Positions 1 through 6,909 of a stretch of DNA of 12,885 bases are shown here, piece by piece. A program made the translations under genes and the position numbers. The stretch covers positions 1 through 12,885 of the forward strand of contig JAEEGU010000125.1 in NCBI GenBank assembly GCA_016280485.1. Reading direction: 5' to 3'. Source of the stretch: Bacillota bacterium (lineage in GTDB: Bacteria; Bacillota; Clostridia; Peptostreptococcales; Anaerovoracaceae). How positions within the stretch are numbered: position 1 is the first letter of the stretch; the number at the start of each line of letters is the position of its first letter. The notes beneath the pieces were generated by a model that saw nothing but the letters and a program-made list of their open reading frames with translations, had not been told where the DNA came from and did no database searches.

Positions 1-90
1 ATCGGCGAGTGCCTGAGATCCGGCGGTCAGCTGCTTACGAACGCGCAGGTAATGGCAGGTGCTAAAGAGTTTATTAAGGAGGTGCTCTAA
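1..90 (+). CDS. 2-oxoacid:ferredoxin oxidoreductase alpha subunit, C-terminal end (partial)
   Basis: Frame 1 is open from the window edge to a TAA at 88-90 and gives the last 29 residues of a protein that begins outside the window. Its final A is the first base of the beta-subunit ATG (TAATG), and the AAGGAGG at 76-82 inside it is the ribosome binding site of that next gene. Such tight coupling, with beta then gamma following, is the usual alpha-beta-gamma order of KOR/VOR-type 2-oxoacid oxidoreductases, so this is most likely the alpha subunit, which carries the pyrimidine-binding part of the TPP site. The fragment is too short to identify by motif; the call rests on context. A ferredoxin-like delta subunit, if there is one, would lie further upstream and cannot be seen. 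Confidence 0.6.
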   Translation: MGECLRSGGQLLTNAQVMAGAKEFIKEVL

Positions 91-851
91 TGGCTGAAGA
101 GAAGAAAGTCTATTCAAGGACCAAGGGCATCATCGAAGGCGAAGTTTCCGGATTTTGCCCGGGATGCATGCACAGCACAATACATAAAATCATAGGCGAG
201 GCTGCGGAAGAGCTTAACATGCTCGACAAGCTCGTAAGAGTAGAAGGCGTAGGCTGCTGCGGACTCGGTCAGTTCTATGTTACACACGACGAAACCATCG
301 CCGCTCACGGAAGAGCAGGCGCTGTAGCAACCGGTATCAAGAGATCCTCCCCTGAGTCGCTGGTTTACACCTATCAGGGCGACGGAGATCTTGCAGCTAT
401 CGGTCTTGCAGAGACTATGTCTGCTGCAAACAGAGGCGAAAACTTCACCGTTATCTTTGTAAACAACGGTATCTACGGTATGACAGGCGGCCAGATGGCA
501 CCTACCACACTTGTTGGAATGAAGTCAACCACCACTCCGGGCGGACGTGATCCTGAGCAGCACGGATATCCGATGCATATGTCGGAAATCATCAACCAGC
601 TCACCGCACCGTACTACATTGAAAGAGTTTCCTGCGACACACCGCAGAATGTAATCAAAGCACGTAATGCAATCAAAAAGGCTTTCAAATATCAGATGGA
701 AGGCAAAGGCTATTCTCTCATTGAGATTGTTACCTCCTGCCCTACCAACTGGGGCCTTGACCCACTGAAGTCTCTCGACTTCCTCCGTGAGAAGATGTTT
801 GCGGAATATCCTCTCGGAGTATTCAGAGACGGTGGAGAAAAGAAGCAGTAA
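90..851 (+). CDS. 2-oxoacid:ferredoxin oxidoreductase, TPP-binding beta subunit (VOR/KOR-like)
   Basis: A 253-residue subunit of a cytosolic enzyme that oxidatively decarboxylates a 2-oxoacid to its acyl-CoA and passes electrons to ferredoxin. Visible marks are a CPGC motif at residues 23-26 near the N-terminus, the TPP/Mg pattern GDGD at 97-100 running to NN at 125-126, the following GIYGMTGGQMAPTT stretch (127-140) typical of this family, and a SCPTNWG segment (216-222). Further cysteines at 56, 57 and 182 may be cluster or structural residues. Length is normal for separate beta subunits. The start follows AAGGAGG by 7 bases and overlaps the upstream stop by one base, so translation is probably coupled. 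The GQMAPTT region resembles branched-chain (VorA) or 2-oxoglutarate (KorB) enzymes more than pyruvate enzymes, but substrate cannot be fixed from sequence. Confidence 0.92.
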   Translation: MAEEKKVYSRTKGIIEGEVSGFCPGCMHSTIHKIIGEAAEELNMLDKLVRVEGVGCCGLGQFYVTHDETIAAHGRAGAVATGIKRSSPESLVYTYQGDGDLAAIGLAETMSAANRGENFTVIFVNNGIYGMTGGQMAPTTLVGMKSTTTPGGRDPEQHGYPMHMSEIINQLTAPYYIERVSCDTPQNVIKARNAIKKAFKYQMEGKGYSLIEIVTSCPTNWGLDPLKSLDFLREKMFAEYPLGVFRDGGEKKQ

Positions 852-862
852 GGAGGGTAACT

Positions 863-1411
863 ATGGAAAGAAATCTTATGATTGCGGGATTCGGAGGACA
901 GGGAGTTATGACAATGGGCAAGCTCCTTGCAGAGGCTACATCTGAGGCAACTGACCTCAATGTAACGTTCTTCCCATCCTACGGAGCTGCCATGCGTGGC
1001 GGCACAGCTAACTGCTATGTAGTTATTTCGGACAATTCGATTGGAGCACCTGTAAGCGAGCAGCTCGAAGACCTCATCGTTATGAACGGACCTTCGTATC
1101 GCAAGTTTATAGGCAACCTCAAATCGGGCGGAACCCTTCTTGTAAACAGCACTATCGTTACAGATACAATCGAAAGAGATGATATCAAGGTTATCAAGGC
1201 ACCTGTAACTCAGATGGCTATCGACATCAAGAACGAAAAAGCTCTGAACGTTATCATGCTTGGAGTATATGTTGGCGCAACCGATGCGGTTCCCGCAGAC
1301 GTAATCGTAAAGGGTATAGAGCACAAGTTCGAGAAAAAGCCGGCTCTCATAGAGCCAAATGTAAAAGCATTTGAGATGGGTCTTGAAATCGGCAGAAAAC
1401 AGCGCGTATAA
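863..1411 (+). CDS. 2-oxoacid:ferredoxin oxidoreductase gamma subunit
   Basis: A 182-residue gamma subunit, which in this family helps form the CoA-binding and inter-subunit part of the complex. It shows the N-terminal GFGGQGV motif (residues 9-15), the SYGAAMRGGTANCYVVIS block (39-56) and LGVYVGAT (133-140), all typical of the POR/KOR gamma domain, at the usual length of about 180. It starts 11 bases after the beta-subunit stop, with AGGAGGG (851-857) overlapping the last base of that stop codon and 5 bases before ATG. This is consistent with expression from one mRNA with alpha and beta. No truncation or odd residues were seen. A different member of the gamma family (for example indolepyruvate oxidoreductase beta) is less likely because a matching TPP subunit lies directly upstream. 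Confidence 0.93.
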   Translation: MERNLMIAGFGGQGVMTMGKLLAEATSEATDLNVTFFPSYGAAMRGGTANCYVVISDNSIGAPVSEQLEDLIVMNGPSYRKFIGNLKSGGTLLVNSTIVTDTIERDDIKVIKAPVTQMAIDIKNEKALNVIMLGVYVGATDAVPADVIVKGIEHKFEKKPALIEPNVKAFEMGLEIGRKQRV

Positions 1412-1431
1412 AGACATAGAAGGGTGTCTGT

Positions 1432-2064
1432 ATGTCCATAATAAAAAAGATAAGTATGAAGGATCAGGTGTATGAACTGATCCGCGAGCGAATATTTTCG
1501 CAGCATTATCGCCCCGGCGAAGAAATAAAAATACTGTCGCTCTCTCAGGAGCTCGGTATCAGCAACACACCCATCAGGGAAGCCCTCTACATTCTGGCGG
1601 CGGAAGGCCTTCTCTCTACCGCAATGAACAACAAGTTCAAGGTGGTTGAGCTTAACGAAGAGATGAACGTCGAGCTGAATGAAACCATCAAGGTGCTGCT
1701 GACGGGCGGATATCGCGCAGCCCACGCAGATGGCAGAGACTCCGGCCTCAAAGAGATGCTGGAGGAACGCCTGCGCCTGCAAAAGGAAGCCCTGAAGGCC
1801 GGTGACGATCATGAATACCTACTTAGAACACTTAGCTTTGACAAAAGTTTTGTGGAAATAACCGGAAACAATAAATTAACCAAAATGTTTGACGACAACA
1901 GCTATCTTTTGTACCTCTTCGTAAGGCACACCCTGTGGAAGGATGAGGGCAACAGGGCAAAGGCTCTTTCGGAGCACGAGCAGCTGATAGATGCGGTTAC
2001 GGCAAACGACCCGGAGCTTGTTGTAAGGCTTTTGGAAAAGCATTTCGACAAACCTTACAATTAA
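1432..2064 (+). CDS. GntR-family transcriptional regulator with FCD-type C-terminal domain
   Basis: A 210-residue DNA-binding regulator. Residues 8-75 form the GntR winged helix, with the recognition-helix region LGISNTPIREALYILAAEGL at 41-60. Residues 80-206 look like an all-helical FCD ligand-binding domain: the FDKSFVEITGNN segment at 136-147, an EH at 181-182 and a final His at 204 align with the usual FCD pattern. In metal-binding FCD regulators the first pair is D-x3-H; here it is D137 with Val at 141, so one metal ligand seems to be lost. The gene begins 20 bases after the gamma-subunit stop behind a modest AAGGGTG site, and ends just before a terminator. It is therefore probably the last gene of the oxidoreductase operon and may control it in response to a carboxylic acid; that role is inferred from position only. 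Confidence 0.88.
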   Translation: MSIIKKISMKDQVYELIRERIFSQHYRPGEEIKILSLSQELGISNTPIREALYILAAEGLLSTAMNNKFKVVELNEEMNVELNETIKVLLTGGYRAAHADGRDSGLKEMLEERLRLQKEALKAGDDHEYLLRTLSFDKSFVEITGNNKLTKMFDDNSYLLYLFVRHTLWKDEGNRAKALSEHEQLIDAVTANDPELVVRLLEKHFDKPYN

Positions 2065-2083
2065 GCGTCATATCCTTTAACAG

Positions 2084-2123
2084 AAAAACCCCCGCTTTGG
2101 GCTATGCCCAAGCGGGGATTTTT
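2084..2123. terminator. Bidirectional intrinsic terminator between convergent operons
   Basis: A GC-rich stem has left arm 2090-2102 and right arm 2106-2117, with 12 paired bases, one bulged T and a TAT loop. It is flanked by AAAAA (2084-2088) on the left and TTTTT (2119-2123) on the right, so either strand gives a hairpin followed by a U-run. It lies 19 bases after the GntR stop and 11 bases from the pduL stop on the other strand, so it can end both transcripts. Confidence 0.93.
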
Positions 2124-2134
2124 ACAAATATAAG

Positions 2135-2707
2135 TTATTTCAGGATTTCGCAAACTGCGTCAGGACCGCAACCTGCTGCGTTGCCTTCGTCTGTGTCGAA
2201 GTGTGCTTCTCTCTTGTGGCCTTCACCGGAACGAATGAGGACGTTGTCAAAGATGAGGCCTCTTTCGCCTTCGATCTTTACGCTAACGATGTCCTTGTCC
2301 TTAACACCTGCTTCCTTTGCTTCGTCAGCGGAGAGGTGGATGTGGCGAAGTGCTGCGATTACACCGTGATCGAGTTCAACTGTGCCGCAAGGTCCGATAA
2401 GTGTGCAGCCCGGAGTACCCTCGAGCTTGCCGGATTCTCTAACCGGTGCCTTGATGCCGATCTGACGAGCGTCAGTCAGTGCGAGCTCTACCTGAGTCTC
2501 TTTTCTTGCAGGTCCGAGAACTCTGATGTTCTTGAGTGTAGCCTTTGGACCTACGATATCAACTGTCTCTTCGCATGCATACTGACCCGGCTGAACCAGT
2601 TCCTTCTTTGGAGTGAGCTGGTGGCCCTTACCGAACAGTGTGTCGATGTGGTCCTGCTGAAGATGTAAATGCTTGTTGGATAAACCGATCTGTACTTTGT
2701 AACCCAT
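2135..2707 (-). CDS. pduL: Phosphate propanoyltransferase (PduL-type phosphotransacylase)
   Basis: A 190-residue enzyme that converts acyl-CoA plus phosphate to acyl-phosphate plus CoA. It has the paired PduL signature regions: HLHL near the N-terminus (H13, H15), the GPARKETQVELALTDAR block (65-81), RHIHLS (121-126) with H122 and H124, and the HFDTDEGNAAG region (169-179). Family structures use these histidines for metal ions and an arginine for phosphate. The protein opens directly into the catalytic fold (VQIGLSNKHLHL, residues 5-16), with no N-terminal encapsulation helix as found in microcompartment PduL, so it is probably cytosolic. AAGGAGA at 2715-2721, 7 bases from ATG, supports the start. 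It faces the 2-oxoacid oxidoreductase operon across a shared terminator. Transcription may come from hpt read-through or from the AT-rich 2722-2750 stretch; no clear promoter is visible. Confidence 0.94.
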   Translation of the reverse strand: MGYKVQIGLSNKHLHLQQDHIDTLFGKGHQLTPKKELVQPGQYACEETVDIVGPKATLKNIRVLGPARKETQVELALTDARQIGIKAPVRESGKLEGTPGCTLIGPCGTVELDHGVIAALRHIHLSADEAKEAGVKDKDIVSVKIEGERGLIFDNVLIRSGEGHKREAHFDTDEGNAAGCGPDAVCEILK

Positions 2708-2748
2708 GATATTGTCTCCTTGTCATATATATATTAAAATATTAAAAA

Positions 2749-2841
2749 CACCTCATCCGGCACTATTGTGCCACCTTCCCCTCAAGGGGAAGGCTTGCCG
2801 TTCACTCCCCACCTCATCGGCGGAGGCTTGCCTACTCCGCC
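2749..2841. repeat. Composite intergenic repeat with tandem hairpins (dispersed-repeat-like)
   Basis: Between pduL and hpt are two unequal copies of a module opening with CACCTCATC(C)GG (2749-2760 and 2810-2820) and closing with AGGCTTGCC (2791-2799 and 2824-2832). The longer copy holds two hairpins: GGCAC/GTGCC with a TATT loop (2759-2772), and CCTTCCCC/GGGGAAGG with a TCAA loop (2774-2793). The shorter copy lacks both but overlaps a third inverted repeat, GGCGGAG/CTCCGCC (2819-2825 and 2835-2841), which spans the hpt stop codon. Similar short elements ending in a CCTTCCCC-type palindrome are, from memory, dispersed in Clostridia genomes; that was not searched here. For the hpt transcript the hairpins could act as a weak terminator or 3' stabiliser, as a GTTTTTAATATTTT run follows on that strand. 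Confidence 0.7.
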
Positions 2842-3392
2842 TCTGCCTGTGGCTGGTCGTCGTCATCGAGATAGCTGATGTATGGCAGCTGGCGATATTT
2901 CTGAGCGTAGTCGAGACCAAAGCCTATGATAAACTGGTCGCCCACCTCGAAACCGAAATAGTCGGCCTTTAAATCAGTCTTACGGCCGCACGGCTTGTCG
3001 AGAAGCGCGCAGATTTCGATTGTCTTCGGACCGCGGTTTGCCAGATACTTTTTAAGATAGGTCAGTGTAATGCCGGAGTCCACGATGTCCTCTACAATGA
3101 TTACATGCTTTCCCTCGATGTCTGCGTCGAGGTCCTTGTTAATCTTTACAACACCGCTTGTCTTTGTACTGGAGCCGTAGCTCGAGCATGACATAAAGTC
3201 GATGGTGCACTGCTCATTGTCGATGTGCTTTAAGAGCTCTGCCATCCACATTACGGCACCCTTTAATATACCAATCAGGATGATTTCCTCGCCCGCATAC
3301 TTTTCGGAAATAGTCTTTCCGATTTCAGCAGCCTTTGCTCTAATCTGGTCCTCGTTTATCATTATTTTGCCAACAGGCTTTCTCTCGCTCAT
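2832..3392 (-). CDS. hpt: Hypoxanthine phosphoribosyltransferase
   Basis: Purine salvage enzyme of 186 residues that makes IMP (and often GMP) from hypoxanthine (guanine) and PRPP in the cytosol. The PRPP-binding loop VIIVEDIVDSGITL lies at residues 97-110, the GILKGAVMW segment at 41-49, and the flexible-loop SSYGSSTKTSG at 70-80, as in bacterial Hpt. The frame is open 16 codons further upstream, but I chose the ATG at 3390-3392. AGAGGAGA (3399-3406) sits 7 bases before it, and the protein then starts at the normal family length. This start is 1 base after the stop of the DUF1232 gene, whose last codons carry the ribosome binding site. The C-terminus ends in an acidic tail (DDDDQPQAEAE) that departs from the usual LPY-IG ending and meets a repeat at the stop codon. 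Confidence 0.95.
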   Translation of the reverse strand: MSERKPVGKIMINEDQIRAKAAEIGKTISEKYAGEEIILIGILKGAVMWMAELLKHIDNEQCTIDFMSCSSYGSSTKTSGVVKINKDLDADIEGKHVIIVEDIVDSGITLTYLKKYLANRGPKTIEICALLDKPCGRKTDLKADYFGFEVGDQFIIGFGLDYAQKYRQLPYISYLDDDDQPQAEAE

Positions 3393-3393
3393 T

Positions 3394-3741
3394 TTATTTC
3401 TCCTCTGAAGCCCCTGCCGTTTTATCGGGCTCCACTTCATATTCTACATCATCTATGACTGTCTTTCCATTAAAATTTTTAGAAAGGTCGGTTTCTTTTT
3501 CACCCAGCCAGTATTTATCAAGTGTATCCCTGAGATAGAACAGAATCCAGACCCAAAGAATCAGGTCGTCCAGGATACCGAAAGGAAAGATCGCAATCGG
3601 TATTATATCAATCGGCATGAGTACATACAAAATGCCGAAAACAACCAAAAGCTTTTTCCACTTTGACACCTTCGGATCCGCCATCATAAAGCGAATTGCC
3701 TTGATTCTCTTTAATATTACCCGGAAAGTTATTCCCCTCAT
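3394..3741 (-). CDS. DUF1232 (YkvA-like) small membrane protein
   Basis: A 115-residue protein with the DUF1232 hallmark YVLMPIDIIP (residues 39-48) followed by GILDDL (55-60). It has two likely membrane segments, about residues 29-51 and 54-70. A basic N-terminus (residues 7-30) and a charged, acidic C-terminus (78-115) suggest both ends lie on the cytoplasmic side. The function of the family is not established. AGGAGG ends 7 bases before the ATG, and the start is 11 bases from the engB stop. Its final codons hold the hpt ribosome binding site, so it sits in the engB-hpt transcript. Nothing in its context shows more than co-expression with ribosome assembly and salvage genes. Confidence 0.87.
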   Translation of the reverse strand: MRGITFRVILKRIKAIRFMMADPKVSKWKKLLVVFGILYVLMPIDIIPIAIFPFGILDDLILWVWILFYLRDTLDKYWLGEKETDLSKNFNGKTVIDDVEYEVEPDKTAGASEEK

Positions 3742-3752
3742 ATGCTTTCCTC

Positions 3753-4343
3753 CTAATCAATTCCCAAAAGCTCCGCTATTACCTCCAGCACACGATCGTT
3801 TCCTGTCCTTTTGAGCGCCGAAACCGGAATTATCACATCCTCCGGATTCATTTGCAAAGACTTTCTGATTACCGACATGCACTTTTGAAGCTCGTTGCGT
3901 GAAATCTTGTCTGCCTTTGTGGCAACGACTATGCCGTCAAGTCCGTAATAGCGCAGATATTCATACATCTGTTTATCCTGCGCGGAAGGCTCGTGGCGAA
4001 TGTCCACAAGCTGCACGACCTTTACGAGGTTCTCGCGCCCCTCAAGGTAGGTCTCCATCATCTTTCCCCAGCTCTCGCTTTCGCTCTTTGAAACCTTTGC
4101 GTAGCCGTAGCCCGGTAGGTCCACGATGCGAAAGGTGTCGTTTATGCGATAGAAATTGATGGTACGCGTCTTGCCCGGGTTTCCGGAAACGCGCGCAAGG
4201 CTCTTGCGGTTTGTAAGCAGATTAAGGAGCGAGCTCTTGCCCACATTCGACCTGCCCGCAAATGCAACCTCCGGAATGTCCGGCGTAGGATATTGTTTCG
4301 GCTGTGCCGCCACAGCCTCCAGCTCTGCTTTCTTTATTATCAT
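3753..4343 (-). CDS. engB: Ribosome biogenesis GTP-binding protein EngB (YsxC/YihA)
   Basis: A 196-residue essential-type GTPase that acts late in assembly of the large ribosomal subunit. All G motifs are present: G1 GRSNVGKSS at 30-38, the G2-region GKTRTIN at 57-63, G3 DLPGYGYA at 75-82, G4 TKAD at 142-145 and G5 SALK at 175-178. Length matches the family. The ATG overlaps the lon stop by four bases (ATGA, 4340-4343), so it is probably translationally coupled to lon. The lon-engB pairing is widely conserved in Firmicutes (lonA-ysxC in Bacillus subtilis), which supports both assignments. No missing motifs or frame problems were seen. Confidence 0.97.
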   Translation of the reverse strand: MIIKKAELEAVAAQPKQYPTPDIPEVAFAGRSNVGKSSLLNLLTNRKSLARVSGNPGKTRTINFYRINDTFRIVDLPGYGYAKVSKSESESWGKMMETYLEGRENLVKVVQLVDIRHEPSAQDKQMYEYLRYYGLDGIVVATKADKISRNELQKCMSVIRKSLQMNPEDVIIPVSALKRTGNDRVLEVIAELLGID

Positions 4344-6874
4344 TGCTTTTTTACCTTTTTTGCAGGTGCCTTCTTAGCCGGCGCCTTCTTTTTCGGTGCC
4401 GCCTGCAGCACATGCGGAATGGCATCCGCCGCCTCGGAGAGCAGCACGAACTCTATCTGCTTTCTCACGTTCGCAGGGATGTCCTCGATGTCACGCTCGT
4501 TGTCCTTTGGAAGCATCACTTTTCTGATGCCGGCACGATATGCCGCAAGCACCTTTTCACGAATGCCGCCGACCGGCAGAATCTTGCCAAGAAGCGTAAT
4601 CTCGCCGGTCATGGCAATGTCCTGACGGGCAGGCATGCCTGTGAGCGTCGAAAGTATTGACATGCAGATCGTCACGCCGGCACTCGGGCCGTCCTTTGGC
4701 GTTGCGCCCTCCGGCACGTGCAGGTGGAGATCCTTGTCCTTGTAGAATTCCTTGTATTCTTCCTTTATCTTGAGCTTGCTCGGCAGGTTGCTCGCAATCG
4801 AACGGATGTAGCTGACAGCCGCCTTTGCGGATTCCTGCATAACATCGCCAAGCTGTCCGGTGAGCACCAGGTTTCCGCCGCCCGGCATGATGGCAGTCTC
4901 TATGAAGAGTGTGTCGCCGCCCACGATGGTCCATGCAAGGCCCGTGGTTTTGCCGATTTCGTACTTGCCCTCTACGATATCGAAATGATATTTCTTCTTT
5001 CCGAGAAGCTTTTCGACGCTGCTTTCCGTGATGCGATAGGACTTTTTCTTTGTTGTAACGGTCTTGAGTGCCGTCTTGCGGCAGATATTCGCAATCTCGC
5101 GCTCGAGGTTACGAACACCGGACTCACGGGTATAGTGCTCGATGAGCTGTCTGATTGCAGCCTCGTTGAAGGTTATGTTTTTCGCAGTCAGACCGTTTTC
5201 CTTTATCTGTTTAGGCACAAGATATTTCTGTGCGATTTTTACCTTTTCTTCCTCGGTGTAGCCCGGCACCTCGATGACCTCCATTCTGTCCAAGAGAGGC
5301 CTTGGGATAGTATCGGTGTCATTCGCTGTGGTGATGAACATTACCTTTGAAAGGTCAAAAGGAACCTCGAGATAGTGGTCCACGAATTCCTTGTTCTGTT
5401 CAGGGTCGAGCACCTCCAAAAGTGCACTGGCCGGGTCGCCTTTAAAATCTGCGCCGATTTTGTCCACCTCGTCAAAGAGGAATACCGGATTGTTGGTCTT
5501 TGCCTCCTTGATGCAGTTCATTACCCGGCCCGGAATAGCGCCGATGTAAGTCCTGCGGTGTCCGCGGATTTCCGCCTCATCGCGCACACCGCCGAGTGAC
5601 ATGTGCACAAACTCACGCCCGATGGAATGAGCGATTGACTTCGCAACCGAGGTCTTGCCGACTCCCGGAGGGCCTGCGAGGCACAGGATAGGTCCCTTTA
5701 TGGCGCCCGAAAGCTGGATTACCGCGAGATATTCGAGTACACGCTCCTTTACCTCCTCAAGGCCATAATGGTCGGCATCGAGGATTTTGCGTGCTTCGTT
5801 CAAATCGTACTGGGTCTTGGAGCTCTTGTTCCAAGGCAGGTCAAGGATTGATTCGACATAGGTGCGGATGACGTTACCCTCTGCGGAGTTTGACTGCATC
5901 TTTGTCAGCTTGATGATTTCCTTTTCGACCTTTTGAGCAACTTCCTTTGGCAGCTTCAGCTTTTTCATCTGTTTGTGCCAACGCTCGATTTCGTCGTCCA
6001 GATCCTCGGTAGCACCGAGCTCGTCCTGGATGGCACGCATCTGCTCCCTCAGGTAGTATTCCTTTTGATTTTTGTCGAGCTGATCCTTTACCTTGCTCTT
6101 TATGTCTGCTTCGAGCGAGAGGATGTTGATTTCATCGGCAAGGATGCTGTTGAGCTCCTTTAATCTCTCCTCGAAATCTATTGTTTCAAGAATCTTTTGC
6201 TTGCTTTCGACCTTTATCTCCATGTGGCCTGCGATTGCATCGGCAAGCGCACCCGGATGGTCGCTTGACGCGATGGCTGCAACAGCCGCCGGTCCGCCCA
6301 CATCCGCGAGGTCATCGTAGCGCGCGAAATTAGCCCTTACGGAGCGTTTTAACGCTTCAATCTCCGGTACATCTACTATGTATTCCTTTGCAAAGAGGAT
6401 GTCGACCTGAGCCTTAAAGAAAGGCTCCTCCTGTATCATCTCAGAAAGCTTTGCCCTCTCGAGGCAGTCCACGAGCACACGAATAGAGTCGCCCGGCATC
6501 TTGAGCATCTGCCTTACCTTGGCGACTGTACCAACCTCATAAAGGTCCTTTACCTCAGGGAACTCCACCGCTTCGCTGCGCTGAGCCACGAGGAAGACAA
6601 ACTGGTCGGTTCCCATAGCCTCTTCAAGCGCCTTTACGGACTTTTCTCTGCCTATATCAAAGTGCATAATCATGCCCGGCAGAACGGTAAGTCCACGCAG
6701 CGCAATTGTCGGCAGAATCACACTGTCTTCGCCGGCCTGCTGGAGAAATTCGTAATCGTCTTCTTCGTCATCGTCATCATCGGTTTCGATCAGAACGAGA
6801 TCGTCTTCGTCGGCGCCCTGCGCTTCCATGATTGCATCTATAAGTTCTTTGCGTTTTTCATCACTAAAAGCCAT
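4340..6874 (-). CDS. lon: ATP-dependent Lon protease (LonA type)
   Basis: An 844-residue cytosolic AAA+ protease that degrades damaged and selected regulatory proteins. The N-terminal substrate domain starts near residue 52 (VILPTIALRGLTVLPGM). The ATPase has Walker A GPPGVGKT at 401-408 and Walker B FLFDEVDKIG at 465-474. The protease domain has the catalytic Ser731 in PKDGPSAG and Lys774 in GKILPVGGIREK. It is longer than E. coli Lon (784): an acidic leader (residues 22-40, with DDDDDEEDD at 32-40) precedes the normal start of the fold, and a lysine/alanine/proline-rich tail (828-844) follows it. No strong Shine-Dalgarno sequence precedes the ATG at 6872-6874 (only purine-rich AAAGAAAGCGTGG), unlike its neighbours. 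It lies downstream of clpX across a gap with a strong hairpin and overlaps engB by four bases. Confidence 0.97.
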   Translation of the reverse strand: MAFSDEKRKELIDAIMEAQGADEDDLVLIETDDDDDEEDDYEFLQQAGEDSVILPTIALRGLTVLPGMIMHFDIGREKSVKALEEAMGTDQFVFLVAQRSEAVEFPEVKDLYEVGTVAKVRQMLKMPGDSIRVLVDCLERAKLSEMIQEEPFFKAQVDILFAKEYIVDVPEIEALKRSVRANFARYDDLADVGGPAAVAAIASSDHPGALADAIAGHMEIKVESKQKILETIDFEERLKELNSILADEINILSLEADIKSKVKDQLDKNQKEYYLREQMRAIQDELGATEDLDDEIERWHKQMKKLKLPKEVAQKVEKEIIKLTKMQSNSAEGNVIRTYVESILDLPWNKSSKTQYDLNEARKILDADHYGLEEVKERVLEYLAVIQLSGAIKGPILCLAGPPGVGKTSVAKSIAHSIGREFVHMSLGGVRDEAEIRGHRRTYIGAIPGRVMNCIKEAKTNNPVFLFDEVDKIGADFKGDPASALLEVLDPEQNKEFVDHYLEVPFDLSKVMFITTANDTDTIPRPLLDRMEVIEVPGYTEEEKVKIAQKYLVPKQIKENGLTAKNITFNEAAIRQLIEHYTRESGVRNLEREIANICRKTALKTVTTKKKSYRITESSVEKLLGKKKYHFDIVEGKYEIGKTTGLAWTIVGGDTLFIETAIMPGGGNLVLTGQLGDVMQESAKAAVSYIRSIASNLPSKLKIKEEYKEFYKDKDLHLHVPEGATPKDGPSAGVTICMSILSTLTGMPARQDIAMTGEITLLGKILPVGGIREKVLAAYRAGIRKVMLPKDNERDIEDIPANVRKQIEFVLLSEAADAIPHVLQAAPKKKAPAKKAPAKKVKKQ

Positions 6875-6909
6875 AATACCACGCTTTCTTTTGCTTCTTT
6901 TGGCAAAAT

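Noticed and set aside
710..1417. 235-codon minus-strand frame opposite the gamma subunit
   Set aside because: The plus-strand gamma subunit has the conserved GFGGQGV and AAMRGGTAN motifs and a good SD; the antisense frame is Cys/Ser/Tyr-rich with no family features.
2201..2668. 155-codon plus-strand frame opposite pduL
   Set aside because: PduL signature regions are clear on the minus strand, and the plus frame lies after a strong terminator with no promoter.
2722..2750. AT-rich stretch as a pduL promoter
   Set aside because: TATA-like words are abundant but no -35 box at proper spacing is convincing; it may equally be the U-rich tail of the hpt transcript end.
3393..3440. A longer Hpt start 16 codons upstream
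   Set aside because: It would overlap the DUF1232 coding end, has no SD at the right distance, and adds a basic stretch foreign to Hpt; the ATG at 3390-3392 has a good site.
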